In this document: in pieces, positions 1 through 5,603 of the stretch | Numbering within the stretch: the first letter of the stretch is position 1 | Layout: each line of letters starts with the position of its first letter | NCBI GenBank assembly: GCA_002347935.1 | Contig: DDYK01000076.1 | Span: 4,766-10,368 of the forward strand | Reading direction: 5' to 3' | Origin: Actinobacteria bacterium UBA2236 | GTDB lineage: Bacteria > Actinomycetota > Actinomycetes > Nanopelagicales > Nanopelagicaceae | DNA length: 5,603 nucleotides | The notes under the pieces: generated by a model | The model's database searches: none | What the model was told of the DNA's origin: nothing | The model's input: the letters and a program-made list of their open reading frames with translations, nothing else | Program-made: the position numbers and the translations under genes

Positions 1-414
1 ATCACTTTCATAAATGATTCAAAGGCAACTAATCCTCATGCCGCTATTGCTGCTCTCTATTCTCAAATGGAATCAATCTGGATAGCCGGGGGCCTTGCAA
101 AAGGAGCTGCTATGGATGAATTAGCTCAGAAATGCAGGAGCCGAATCAAAGCTGCAATACTTATTGGAAGTGATGCTCCACTTATTAAAGAGGCGCTTTT
201 AAAGCAAGACCCTGATTTTGTTATCCATACCACTGATTTAAATTTAAAAGGGATAGATGTTATGCGCAGCGTTATGAGAATTGTTAAGGAAATTGCTATT
301 GAAGGAGATGTTGTTCTCCTAGCTCCGGCCTGCGCTTCGATGGACCAATTTAAGAACTATGCCGATCGTGGCGAGAGCTTTACTCTCGCAGCTAAGGAGG
401 CATTTGATGAATAG
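1..414 (+). CDS. murD: MurD, UDP-N-acetylmuramoyl-L-alanine:D-glutamate ligase (3' part)
   Basis: This is the C-terminal 137 residues of MurD, the cytoplasmic ATP-dependent ligase that adds D-glutamate to UDP-MurNAc-L-Ala. The open frame runs in from the left edge, so the start and the central ATP-binding domain lie outside the window. The fragment opens with NDSKATNPHA (residues 5-14 of the fragment), the conserved Mur ligase motif at the start of the third domain. It continues with WIAGGLAKG and ends with LLAPACASMDQFKNYADRG, the MurD signature whose CAS serine corresponds to the residue that binds D-Glu in E. coli MurD. These motifs distinguish it from MurC, MurE and MurF. The stop is TAG at 412-414 and the last 8 bases overlap ftsW, whose ribosome binding site lies inside this gene. 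The ATG at position 67 is internal to the domain and is not the start. The fragment is intact, with no frameshift. Confidence 0.96.
   Translation: MTFINDSKATNPHAAIAALYSQMESIWIAGGLAKGAAMDELAQKCRSRIKAAILIGSDAPLIKEALLKQDPDFVIHTTDLNLKGIDVMRSVMRIVKEIAIEGDVVLLAPACASMDQFKNYADRGESFTLAAKEAFDE
394..400 (+). promoter_or_regulatory. Shine-Dalgarno site of ftsW
   Basis: AAGGAGG, a near-perfect anti-16S match, lies six bases before the ATG at 407. It decides the ftsW start: the upstream in-frame ATG at 359 has no such site. The site is inside the murD coding sequence. Confidence 0.85.
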
Positions 415-1585
415 ATCAAGGCCATTATTTGCAACGCCTGCCTCGGCCTACTACCTGATTTTGGGCTCAGTTGTTGCCCTATCCTCACTGGGATTAGTGA
501 TGGTGCTAAGTGCATCCTCAGTTAAATCCTTAAGAGAGTCTGGAAACTCCTTTAGCTTTGTGCTGCGCCAGGCTCTATTTCTTATATTGGCTGCCGGACT
601 TGCTTGGGTGGCTATGAAACTTCGTTATGAGCTCTGGAAGCCGATAGCGCAAGTCTCACTAATTCTCTCCTGCGCACTTTTAGTCCTACCTCAGATTGGC
701 GGAATTGGAAAAACCGTTGGAGGAAATACCAACTGGATCGGGATAGGAAGTTTTACCTTGCAGCCTAGTGAGTTTGCCAAACTAGGTTTAATTCTATGGT
801 GCGCGCTAAGGCTTCGTATCCATGACGAAAAAGCAAGCCAAGGGATTGCAAGTAATCCAGCAACGCTAGTTGTCCCTGGATTTATGCTCGTTATGGCATT
901 GATTCTTCTGGGTAGGGATTTAGGAACTGCCGTGCTTGTCACTGGAATTGTTGCAGGAATCCTCTTTATCTCAGGATTAGCATTTAGAGTATTTGGCTTA
1001 TTGGCAGGAGGAGCTGGATTGTTATTCGCAGCTTTCATTCTGCCAAACGCTAATCGTATGAATAGATTTTCTGCCTTTTTCGATCCCTTTGCAGAACAAA
1101 ATTATCAAGGTGTTGGTTGGCAGCAAGCGCATAGCATTATGGGACTTGCCTCAGGAGGGGCGGTGGGAACTGGACTTGGTAGTAGTAAACAGAAGTGGGG
1201 AAGTCTTCCCGAAGTTCACACAGACTTTATATTTGCTGTCATTGGAGAAGAGCTTGGTCTGCTGGGAACGCTTGCAACGCTTGGCTTATTTGCAATTTTA
1301 ATTCTTGGAATATTTAAAGTAGCTATCAATGCCCAGAACTCATTTGATCGCTACATCTGTGCTGGAATTGGATGTTGGATATCACTTCAGGTACTGCTAA
1401 ATATCGGGACCGTCATTAGCCTAATTCCGGTCGTTGGAGTAACGCTGCCCTTGATTTCATATGGTGGCTCTTCCCTGCTTGCCACCTTCATTGCTCTTGG
1501 CTATGTCCTTGGGGTTCTGCGACGCGACCCTCAGATTGCTTCAGAGATTCGCCAGCGTAAGGCGGCAAGAACTGCGAGAGGATAA
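407..1585 (+). CDS. ftsW: FtsW, septal SEDS peptidoglycan glycosyltransferase
   Basis: FtsW is the polytopic inner-membrane SEDS protein that polymerises lipid II at the septum with a class B penicillin-binding protein partner. The product is 392 residues, normal for the family, with about ten hydrophobic segments. Visible motifs are NWIG near residue 109, QPSEFAKL (119-126), the extracellular LPEVHTDFIFAVIGEELG stretch with H271 and the catalytic-type aspartate D273, and PLISYGGSS (348-356) near the end. The position between murD and murG, with murG next door, favours FtsW over the paralogue RodA. The ATG at 407 is chosen because AAGGAGG precedes it at proper spacing; it overlaps murD by 8 bases. 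An in-frame ATG at 359 would add 16 residues and overlap murD by 56 bases without a ribosome site. The protein ends in a short basic tail (RRDPQIASEIRQRKAARTARG minus its first few residues is all that follows the last membrane segment), with no long cytoplasmic extension. Confidence 0.96.
   Translation: MNRSRPLFATPASAYYLILGSVVALSSLGLVMVLSASSVKSLRESGNSFSFVLRQALFLILAAGLAWVAMKLRYELWKPIAQVSLILSCALLVLPQIGGIGKTVGGNTNWIGIGSFTLQPSEFAKLGLILWCALRLRIHDEKASQGIASNPATLVVPGFMLVMALILLGRDLGTAVLVTGIVAGILFISGLAFRVFGLLAGGAGLLFAAFILPNANRMNRFSAFFDPFAEQNYQGVGWQQAHSIMGLASGGAVGTGLGSSKQKWGSLPEVHTDFIFAVIGEELGLLGTLATLGLFAILILGIFKVAINAQNSFDRYICAGIGCWISLQVLLNIGTVISLIPVVGVTLPLISYGGSSLLATFIALGYVLGVLRRDPQIASEIRQRKAARTARG
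1576..1582 (+). promoter_or_regulatory. Shine-Dalgarno site of murG
   Basis: GAGAGGA lies eight bases before the murG ATG at 1591, within the last codons of ftsW. Its placement supports that start and translation coupled to ftsW. Confidence 0.6.
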
Positions 1586-1590
1586 AGCCC

Positions 1591-2682
1591 ATGGGGCATC
1601 GTGTGATCTTGGCAGGCGGGGGAACAGCCGGACATATTGAGCCGGCTTTAGCTGTTGCAGAGGCCTTGTTAATGAAAGATCCAAAAGTTTCATGCGAGTT
1701 TTTGGGTGTCTTAGGTGGCCTGGAATCTCTTTTGATTCCAAAAAGAGGTTATCGAATTCATTACATTCCAAAAGCTTCATTTCCAAGGAAAATCTCACTA
1801 GGAATTATCCTTTTTCCCTTTCACTTAGTGAAGGCGATATTAAAGGCGAGGTCCATTATCAGAGGCGCAGATTTAGTGATTGGCTTTGGAGGCTATGTCT
1901 CAACTCCGGCATACCTTGCTTCCTACAGTTTAAAGGTTCCAATTTTGATTCACGAGGCAAATGCCAAGCCAGGTCTAGCCAATCGGGTTGGACGGCGGCT
2001 AGCTAAAGTTACGGCGGTAAACTTCGAAAAAGTAGCAGAGCAATGGCCAGGGTCAGTTTTAACTGGGATGCCTATTCGTCAATCGCTAAATAGCCTTTCA
2101 GAGCTATCTAACAAGACAAGTTTCAGACAACTTAATTGTCAGAGCTGGGGATTTGATGCCAATCGCCCGGTAATTGCCGTCTTTGGTGGCTCACTTGGCT
2201 CGACTCATATCAATAAAGTGATTGCAGACTTCCTTGAGAAATATCAAGAGAAATATCATCACGTGCAAATCATTCATGCTCTAGGGATAAATAATGAACT
2301 ACCTAAGGCCTTAAGTAATTATCTGCCTCAACCCTACTTTCACGATATGGCATCGATATATGGCAGCGCCGATCTACTCATTACTCGCTCGGGTGCGGTT
2401 ACCTGCTCTGAGTTATCATCTCTTGGCAAGTACTCGATACTGATTCCACTCCCTCATGGCAATGGGGAACAATTTGATAATGCAGCAGCCCTGGTAGATC
2501 AAGGATCAGCCATGATGGTTTCAAATGCTGACTTTTCAGCAGAGTGGCTCGAGAAGAATCTTGCAACTGCCTTAAACAATGCTGGAAAGTATCAACCAAA
2601 ATCAATTGGCAGTAACGCTAAGGCCGCGACCAAAATCGCAGAGCTGGCTCAAGATTTATTGCTAGGCAAGATCGCCAAATGA
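1591..2682 (+). CDS. murG: MurG, lipid II synthase (UDP-GlcNAc transferase)
   Basis: MurG transfers GlcNAc from UDP-GlcNAc to lipid I, giving lipid II, at the cytoplasmic face of the membrane. It is a GT-B fold (GT28) enzyme. The 363-residue product is of normal length. The N-terminal domain shows the glycine-rich loop GGGTAGHIEP (9-18), GFGGY (98-102) and HEANAKPGLANR (121-132), the counterpart of HEQNxxPGxxNR in E. coli with Ala in place of Gln. The C-terminal domain shows GGSLGS (199-204), the UDP-sugar site RSGAVTCSE (266-274, E274 as the likely uridine/ribose contact) and EQFDNA (293-298). The GGGTAGHIEP form is common in actinobacterial MurG. It starts 5 bases after the ftsW stop and its TGA stop overlaps the murC ATG. 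The gene is complete, with no missing key residue. Confidence 0.97.
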   Translation: MGHRVILAGGGTAGHIEPALAVAEALLMKDPKVSCEFLGVLGGLESLLIPKRGYRIHYIPKASFPRKISLGIILFPFHLVKAILKARSIIRGADLVIGFGGYVSTPAYLASYSLKVPILIHEANAKPGLANRVGRRLAKVTAVNFEKVAEQWPGSVLTGMPIRQSLNSLSELSNKTSFRQLNCQSWGFDANRPVIAVFGGSLGSTHINKVIADFLEKYQEKYHHVQIIHALGINNELPKALSNYLPQPYFHDMASIYGSADLLITRSGAVTCSELSSLGKYSILIPLPHGNGEQFDNAAALVDQGSAMMVSNADFSAEWLEKNLATALNNAGKYQPKSIGSNAKAATKIAELAQDLLLGKIAK

Positions 2683-4076
2683 GTGACCAAGTGATTCGCG
2701 ATTGGAGCAAGGCGAAGGTCCACTTTGTTGGAATTGGTGGCTCGGGGATGAGTGGCATAGCAAGAATCATGGCCTCGCGAGGGGCACAAGTCTCAGGCTC
2801 TGATTTGAATGATTCCTCAACTCTAAATGGTCTTAGAAGCCTAGGGTGCAAAATTCATATCGGGCATAACCATGAGAATGTAAGTGATGCAGATTTAGTC
2901 ATTATCTCTAGCGCCATCCCAGCAAATAATCCCGAGGTTGAAGCCGCAAGAAATAAAGGCATTCCGATTCTTGAGCGAGCTGCTGCCCTTGCAGAGTTGA
3001 TGATTGGCACTCGCTCTGTCGCTGTGGCTGGAACTCATGGAAAAACGACAACTACATCGATGTTGACCGTTGCGCTGCAGCATTCCGGCTTTGATCCATC
3101 CTTTGCAATTGGAGCAACAGTTAGTAACTCTGGAACAAATGCACATCATGGCTCTGGCAATACTTTTATCGTTGAGGCTGATGAATCAGATGGCTCCTTT
3201 ACCGCCTACAAACCATTAGGCGCAATAGTTACCAACATTGAGTTAGATCATGTCGATAATTTTGCAACCCTTGCTCAAATTGATCAGATCTTTGAAGACT
3301 TTGTTGCCACGATTAGACCAGATGGCTTTTTAGTTCTATGCGTTGATGATCCTGGCGCCGATCGTTTGATGGAGAGGGTGAAGAAGAAGGGCTCTGCCAT
3401 TTCTATCTCAACCTACGGAATTGATCGAGATGCAGATCTTCACCTGGATAGAATTTATCTTCAGCCAAAGAGCGCCGAGGCAAGAGTTAGTTATAAAGGT
3501 CGGGTCTTAGGGCAACTAGAACTTGCCATTACTGGTAGACATAATCTGCTAAACGCCGCAGCAGCCCTGCTTGCAGGACTTGAGCTCGGGGCAAATGCAA
3601 ATGATCTAATCAAGGGGCTATCACTCTTTAGCGGAGCTAGAAGGCGCTTTGAAGTCAAAGGAGTTTCTAGAGGAATCACAGTCATTGATGACTATGGCCA
3701 TCATCCAACAGAAATCAAAGCAACTCTTGAGAGCGCTCGAATTTATGCTCAAAGTGGGCGAGTGCTTACGGTTTTTCAGCCCCACCGTTATTCGAGAACG
3801 CAAGTTTTTGCAAGTGAATTTGCCAAAGCGCTCTCTGCATCTGATTACACATACCTGCTTGAAATCTACCCAGCCAGCGAAAAAGAGATTCCAGGGGTTA
3901 GTTCACTGCTAATCTCAAAAGAAATGGAAACTGCGAACCATAGCTATCAGCCTTCAATGCCCGAAGTAGTTGAAGCTGTTGCAAAGATGGCAAAGAGTGG
4001 AGACCTTATTCTTACCCTGGGAGCTGGAGATGTCAGCTCTTTAGGTAAGTTGATTCTCGAGGCGATCGAATCCTAA
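2679..4076 (+). CDS. murC: MurC, UDP-N-acetylmuramate:L-alanine ligase
   Basis: MurC is the cytoplasmic ATP-dependent ligase that adds L-alanine to UDP-MurNAc, the first step of stem peptide synthesis. The product is 465 residues, typical length. Domain 1 has the UDP-binding loop GIGGSGMSG (18-26). The central ATPase domain has the P-loop GTHGKTTTTS (118-127), EADESDGSF (166-174) and TNIELDHVDNF (185-195). Domain 3 starts after GRHNLLNAAAA (286-296) and includes DDYGHHPTEI (337-346), FQPHRYSRT (366-374) and LGAGDVSSLG (447-456). The combination of GIGGSGMSG and DDYGHHP identifies MurC rather than MurD, MurE, MurF or Mpl. The ATG overlaps the murG stop as ATGA and there is no clear Shine-Dalgarno site, so translation probably depends on ribosomes finishing murG. 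The gene is intact and ends with TAA 4 bases before ftsQ. Confidence 0.97.
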   Translation: MSDQVIRDWSKAKVHFVGIGGSGMSGIARIMASRGAQVSGSDLNDSSTLNGLRSLGCKIHIGHNHENVSDADLVIISSAIPANNPEVEAARNKGIPILERAAALAELMIGTRSVAVAGTHGKTTTTSMLTVALQHSGFDPSFAIGATVSNSGTNAHHGSGNTFIVEADESDGSFTAYKPLGAIVTNIELDHVDNFATLAQIDQIFEDFVATIRPDGFLVLCVDDPGADRLMERVKKKGSAISISTYGIDRDADLHLDRIYLQPKSAEARVSYKGRVLGQLELAITGRHNLLNAAAALLAGLELGANANDLIKGLSLFSGARRRFEVKGVSRGITVIDDYGHHPTEIKATLESARIYAQSGRVLTVFQPHRYSRTQVFASEFAKALSASDYTYLLEIYPASEKEIPGVSSLLISKEMETANHSYQPSMPEVVEAVAKMAKSGDLILTLGAGDVSSLGKLILEAIES

Positions 4077-4080
4077 TTGC

Positions 4081-4848
4081 ATGAGATTGCACCCTAGATT
4101 AATTCTGCTTTTATCAATATCACTTATTGGAGTCCTAGCCTATCTTTTGGGCTTTAGCAAAGTCTTTGTAGTAAAAGAAATTGAGGTCGATATAAAAGAT
4201 AAGGCAATTGCCACTCAAATTAAAAATAGACTCTCACAACCACCTGCAGTCGTTCAACTAGGCGATCAGATTGCTAGAGTTGATCGAAGAGAAATTGCCA
4301 ATCGACTCCGTGAATTTGCTTGGGTTGAAAATGTTGAATTAGACCGAAACCTAATTAATGGCAAAATACTAATAAGGATAATTTCCAGAACGCCGATTGC
4401 TCGTCTAAGCTCGACTTCGAGTTCGCAAGTCGCAAGTATTGGTTTTATGGGCGAGGACCTTGAATACTTTTATCTTTCTAGACAGGCTATTGATGAGGCC
4501 ATCGCTTCAGGGGATAGTAGTTGGCAGCAGATGCCAGAGTTAACTCTTCCTGCTGGGCCAACTGATGCGGCTAATAATGAATTAAAGGAGAGCGCGAGAG
4601 AGTTAATAGAGCTATTTGACCAAGAGCTTGAGGGCAGAGGATTTGAATTAAGGAGAGTTAGCGCCAGAGATGGCGCGAGCTTTATCACCTCAGCCAATTA
4701 TTTGGGGCGCAGTATCGAAATCTCATGGGGCAGTATTAGTGATATTGGGCTAAAAGTTGAAGTACTGGAACGTTTATTGGCGCAAGATGAGAATAAAAAA
4801 GTTCGTAGAATCAATCTAATTGATCCATTAAAACCAACGGTTCGATAA
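4081..4848 (+). CDS. ftsQ: FtsQ, divisome membrane protein with POTRA domain
   Basis: FtsQ is a bitopic membrane protein that scaffolds the divisome, typically through FtsB and FtsL. The 255-residue product has only six residues before a single hydrophobic segment (about 7-25). A POTRA domain follows (about 28-103), recognisable by VKEIEVDI near its start and by REFAWVENVELDRNL and ILIRIISRTPIARL near its end. A C-terminal beta domain ends in VRRINLIDPLKPTVR, matching the family's usual final strand and short tail. Identification rests on this architecture and on the position between murC and ftsZ, since FtsQ sequences are poorly conserved. The ATG at 4081 is the first start after the in-frame TGA at 4051-4053. 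No Shine-Dalgarno site lies at useful spacing (the nearest GAGG ends 18 bases away), so coupling to murC is likely. The cytoplasmic tail is unusually short for an actinobacterial FtsQ, and the stretch after the POTRA domain is Ser-rich and divergent. Confidence 0.9.
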   Translation: MRLHPRLILLLSISLIGVLAYLLGFSKVFVVKEIEVDIKDKAIATQIKNRLSQPPAVVQLGDQIARVDRREIANRLREFAWVENVELDRNLINGKILIRIISRTPIARLSSTSSSQVASIGFMGEDLEYFYLSRQAIDEAIASGDSSWQQMPELTLPAGPTDAANNELKESARELIELFDQELEGRGFELRRVSARDGASFITSANYLGRSIEISWGSISDIGLKVEVLERLLAQDENKKVRRINLIDPLKPTVR

Positions 4849-4880
4849 AAAAGTATTTCACTAACTAATCGTGTCGGTCT

Positions 4881-4909
4881 TTGCCAGAGGAGCGCTACGC
4901 AACTACTTT
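4881..4909 (+). promoter_or_regulatory. Candidate promoter for ftsZ (weak)
   Basis: TTGCCA at 4881-4886 matches five of six bases of the -35 consensus. Seventeen bases later TACTTT (4904-4909) fits the loose actinobacterial TAnnnT -10 pattern. Transcription would start near 4916 and include the palindrome and ribosome site of ftsZ. A second, poorer pairing is TTGCGC (4909-4914) with TCTAAG (4932-4937), also 17 bases apart, whose -10 falls inside the palindrome. Such short matches arise by chance in AT-rich DNA, so this is only suggestive; ftsZ having a promoter in this gap is common in related bacteria. Confidence 0.3.
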
Positions 4910-4927
4910 TGCGCGCAGAGTAAACGG

Positions 4928-4960
4928 AAACTCTAAGTCTAAAGTTGAGAATTAGGGTTT
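4928..4960 (+). promoter_or_regulatory. 33-base imperfect palindrome abutting the ftsZ ribosome site
   Basis: The left arm AAACTCTAAGTCT (4928-4940) faces the right arm AGAATTAGGGTTT (4948-4960) across a 7-base centre AAAGTTG. Twelve of thirteen positions can pair in RNA: nine outer pairs (one of them U-G), one G/A mismatch, and three inner pairs. The palindrome ends at the base before the ftsZ Shine-Dalgarno region. It could fold as a leader hairpin that modulates ribosome access, or act in DNA as an operator for a dimeric regulator. No U-tract follows, so it is not a typical intrinsic terminator. The symmetry is directly visible; the function is inferred. Confidence 0.6.
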
Positions 4961-4969
4961 GGAGAGAGG
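4961..4969 (+). promoter_or_regulatory. Shine-Dalgarno region of ftsZ
   Basis: GGAGAGAGG offers two overlapping purine-rich matches; the nearer one, GAGAGG at 4964-4969, ends nine bases before the GTG at 4979. A run of seven A residues (4972-4978) fills the spacer, which should keep the start region unstructured. It supports the GTG start and suggests translation independent of ftsQ. Confidence 0.75.
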
Positions 4970-4978
4970 CGAAAAAAA

Positions 4979-5603
4979 GTGGCAACACCACAGAATTATT
5001 TAGCAGTCATCAAAGTTGTTGGAATTGGCGGCGGCGGAGTTAATGCAGTCAATCGCATGATTGATGCCGGGCTAAAAGGCGTCGAATTCATTGCGATTAA
5101 TACTGATGCACAAGCCCTTCTGATGAGTGATGCTGATGTGAAATTAGATATTGGTAGAAAGTTAACTCGCGGACTTGGAGCAGGAGCTGCGCCAGAAATT
5201 GGTAAGCAAGCAGCAATTGATCACACCGAAGAAATCGAAGAAGTTCTTCGTGGCTCAGATATGGTTTTTGTTACTGCTGGTGAAGGCGGCGGAACCGGAA
5301 CTGGTGGCGCGCCAATAGTTGCCAAGATTGCAAAAGAAGCAGGAGCTCTAACAGTTGGCGTAGTTACTCGGCCATTTAGTTTTGAAGGCAAGCGCCGCGC
5401 TATGCAGGCAGATGAAGGTATTGAAAACTTAAGAAAAGAAGTTGACACTCTAATTGTTATTCCAAATGATCGACTGCTCTCAATCTCTGATCGCTCGATC
5501 TCGGCTCCGGAAGCTTTTAAGACAGCAGATCAAGTATTGCTCTCGGGAGTTCAAGGAATTACAGATTTAATTACCACACCAGGTTTGATCAATCTTGACT
5601 TTG
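4979..5603 (+). CDS. ftsZ: FtsZ, tubulin-like cell division GTPase (5' part)
   Basis: FtsZ polymerises with GTP into the cytoplasmic Z ring that positions septal wall synthesis. The window holds the first 208 codons; the frame runs off the right edge. Visible are VGIGGGGVNAVNRM (14-27), NTDAQAL (41-47), the tubulin signature GGGTGTG (103-109) in TAGEGGGTGTGGAP, RPFSFEGKRR (131-140, with E136 and R140 as the expected nucleotide contacts), IPNDRLL (161-167), and PGLINLDF at the edge. That last motif is the start of the T7 loop, with N205 and D207 present and the rest cut off. GTG at 4979 is the only start codon between the in-frame TGA (4946-4948) and the conserved core, and it has a good ribosome site. 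The short N-terminal MATPQNYLAVIKVVG is typical of Actinobacteria. The GTPase domain looks fully canonical so far; the C-terminal linker and partner-binding tail cannot be judged. Confidence 0.97.
   Translation, partial: MATPQNYLAVIKVVGIGGGGVNAVNRMIDAGLKGVEFIAINTDAQALLMSDADVKLDIGRKLTRGLGAGAAPEIGKQAAIDHTEEIEEVLRGSDMVFVTAGEGGGTGTGGAPIVAKIAKEAGALTVGVVTRPFSFEGKRRAMQADEGIENLRKEVDTLIVIPNDRLLSISDRSISAPEAFKTADQVLLSGVQGITDLITTPGLINLDF

Noticed and set aside
359..406. An in-frame ATG at 359 that would lengthen FtsW by 16 residues.
   Set aside because: It lacks a ribosome site, would overlap murD by 56 bases and adds a polar stretch not expected in FtsW; the ATG at 407 has AAGGAGG at ideal spacing.
691..1038. 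A 115-codon minus-strand frame inside ftsW.
   Set aside because: It is antisense to membrane segments of a clear FtsW; its Pro/Asn/Ile-rich translation is what such a shadow gives.
4844..4860. Possible terminator after ftsQ, suggested by the A/T-rich bases after the stop.
   Set aside because: There is no GC-rich stem before the A run, and the run is A rather than T on the coding strand.
4918..4933. A small inverted repeat GAGT ... ACTC.
   Set aside because: Four pairs with an 8-base loop is expected by chance, and it competes with the longer palindrome.
4952..4960. TTAGGGTTT, resembling a telomere-type repeat.
   Set aside because: It is a single copy and is explained as the right arm of the palindrome before ftsZ.
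4698..4991. A 97-codon minus-strand frame spanning the end of ftsQ, the gap and the start of ftsZ.
   Set aside because: No Shine-Dalgarno site precedes it and the translation resembles no family; most of it is the complement of conserved ftsQ coding sequence and the ftsZ leader.

Overview
The window is an uninterrupted piece of a division and cell wall (dcw) cluster, all on the plus strand, in the order murD (3' part), ftsW, murG, murC, ftsQ, ftsZ (5' part). This order, with murC followed directly by ftsQ and ftsQ directly by ftsZ (no murB, ddl or ftsA between), is typical of Actinobacteria. The start of FtsZ and the nucleotide-binding motif of MurG also look actinobacterial. The DNA is AT-richer than in most of that phylum (mid-forties percent GC by eye) and the genes are tightly packed with overlaps. 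This suggests a streamlined low-GC lineage such as the freshwater Nanopelagicales (acI; Planktophila/Nanopelagicus type). The taxonomic placement is an inference from gene order, composition and protein style, not from a search.

Layout: the last 137 codons of murD (1-414) overlap the start of ftsW (407-1585) by 8 bases. murG (1591-2682) follows after 5 bases and overlaps murC (2679-4076) by the 4-base ATGA junction. ftsQ (4081-4848) starts 4 bases after the murC stop. The only real non-coding stretch is the 130 bases between ftsQ and ftsZ (4849-4978). ftsZ begins with GTG at 4979 and leaves the window at codon 208, inside its catalytic T7 loop. No gene-free stretch exceeds 300 bases, and I see no RNA gene, mobile element, CRISPR array or sign of horizontal transfer.

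Function: MurC and MurD are the cytoplasmic ligases adding L-Ala and D-Glu to UDP-MurNAc. MurG adds GlcNAc to lipid I to make lipid II at the inner face of the membrane. FtsW polymerises lipid II at the septum, FtsQ is the membrane-anchored divisome scaffold, and FtsZ is the tubulin-like ring that organises them. Tight coupling from murD to ftsQ suggests one transcript. ftsZ has its own leader with a good Shine-Dalgarno site, a striking 33-base imperfect palindrome abutting it, and a weak candidate promoter, so it is probably also expressed separately.

I did not find an undescribed system. The genes are ordinary housekeeping genes; the most interesting non-routine element is the palindrome in front of ftsZ, followed by the divergent-looking FtsQ.
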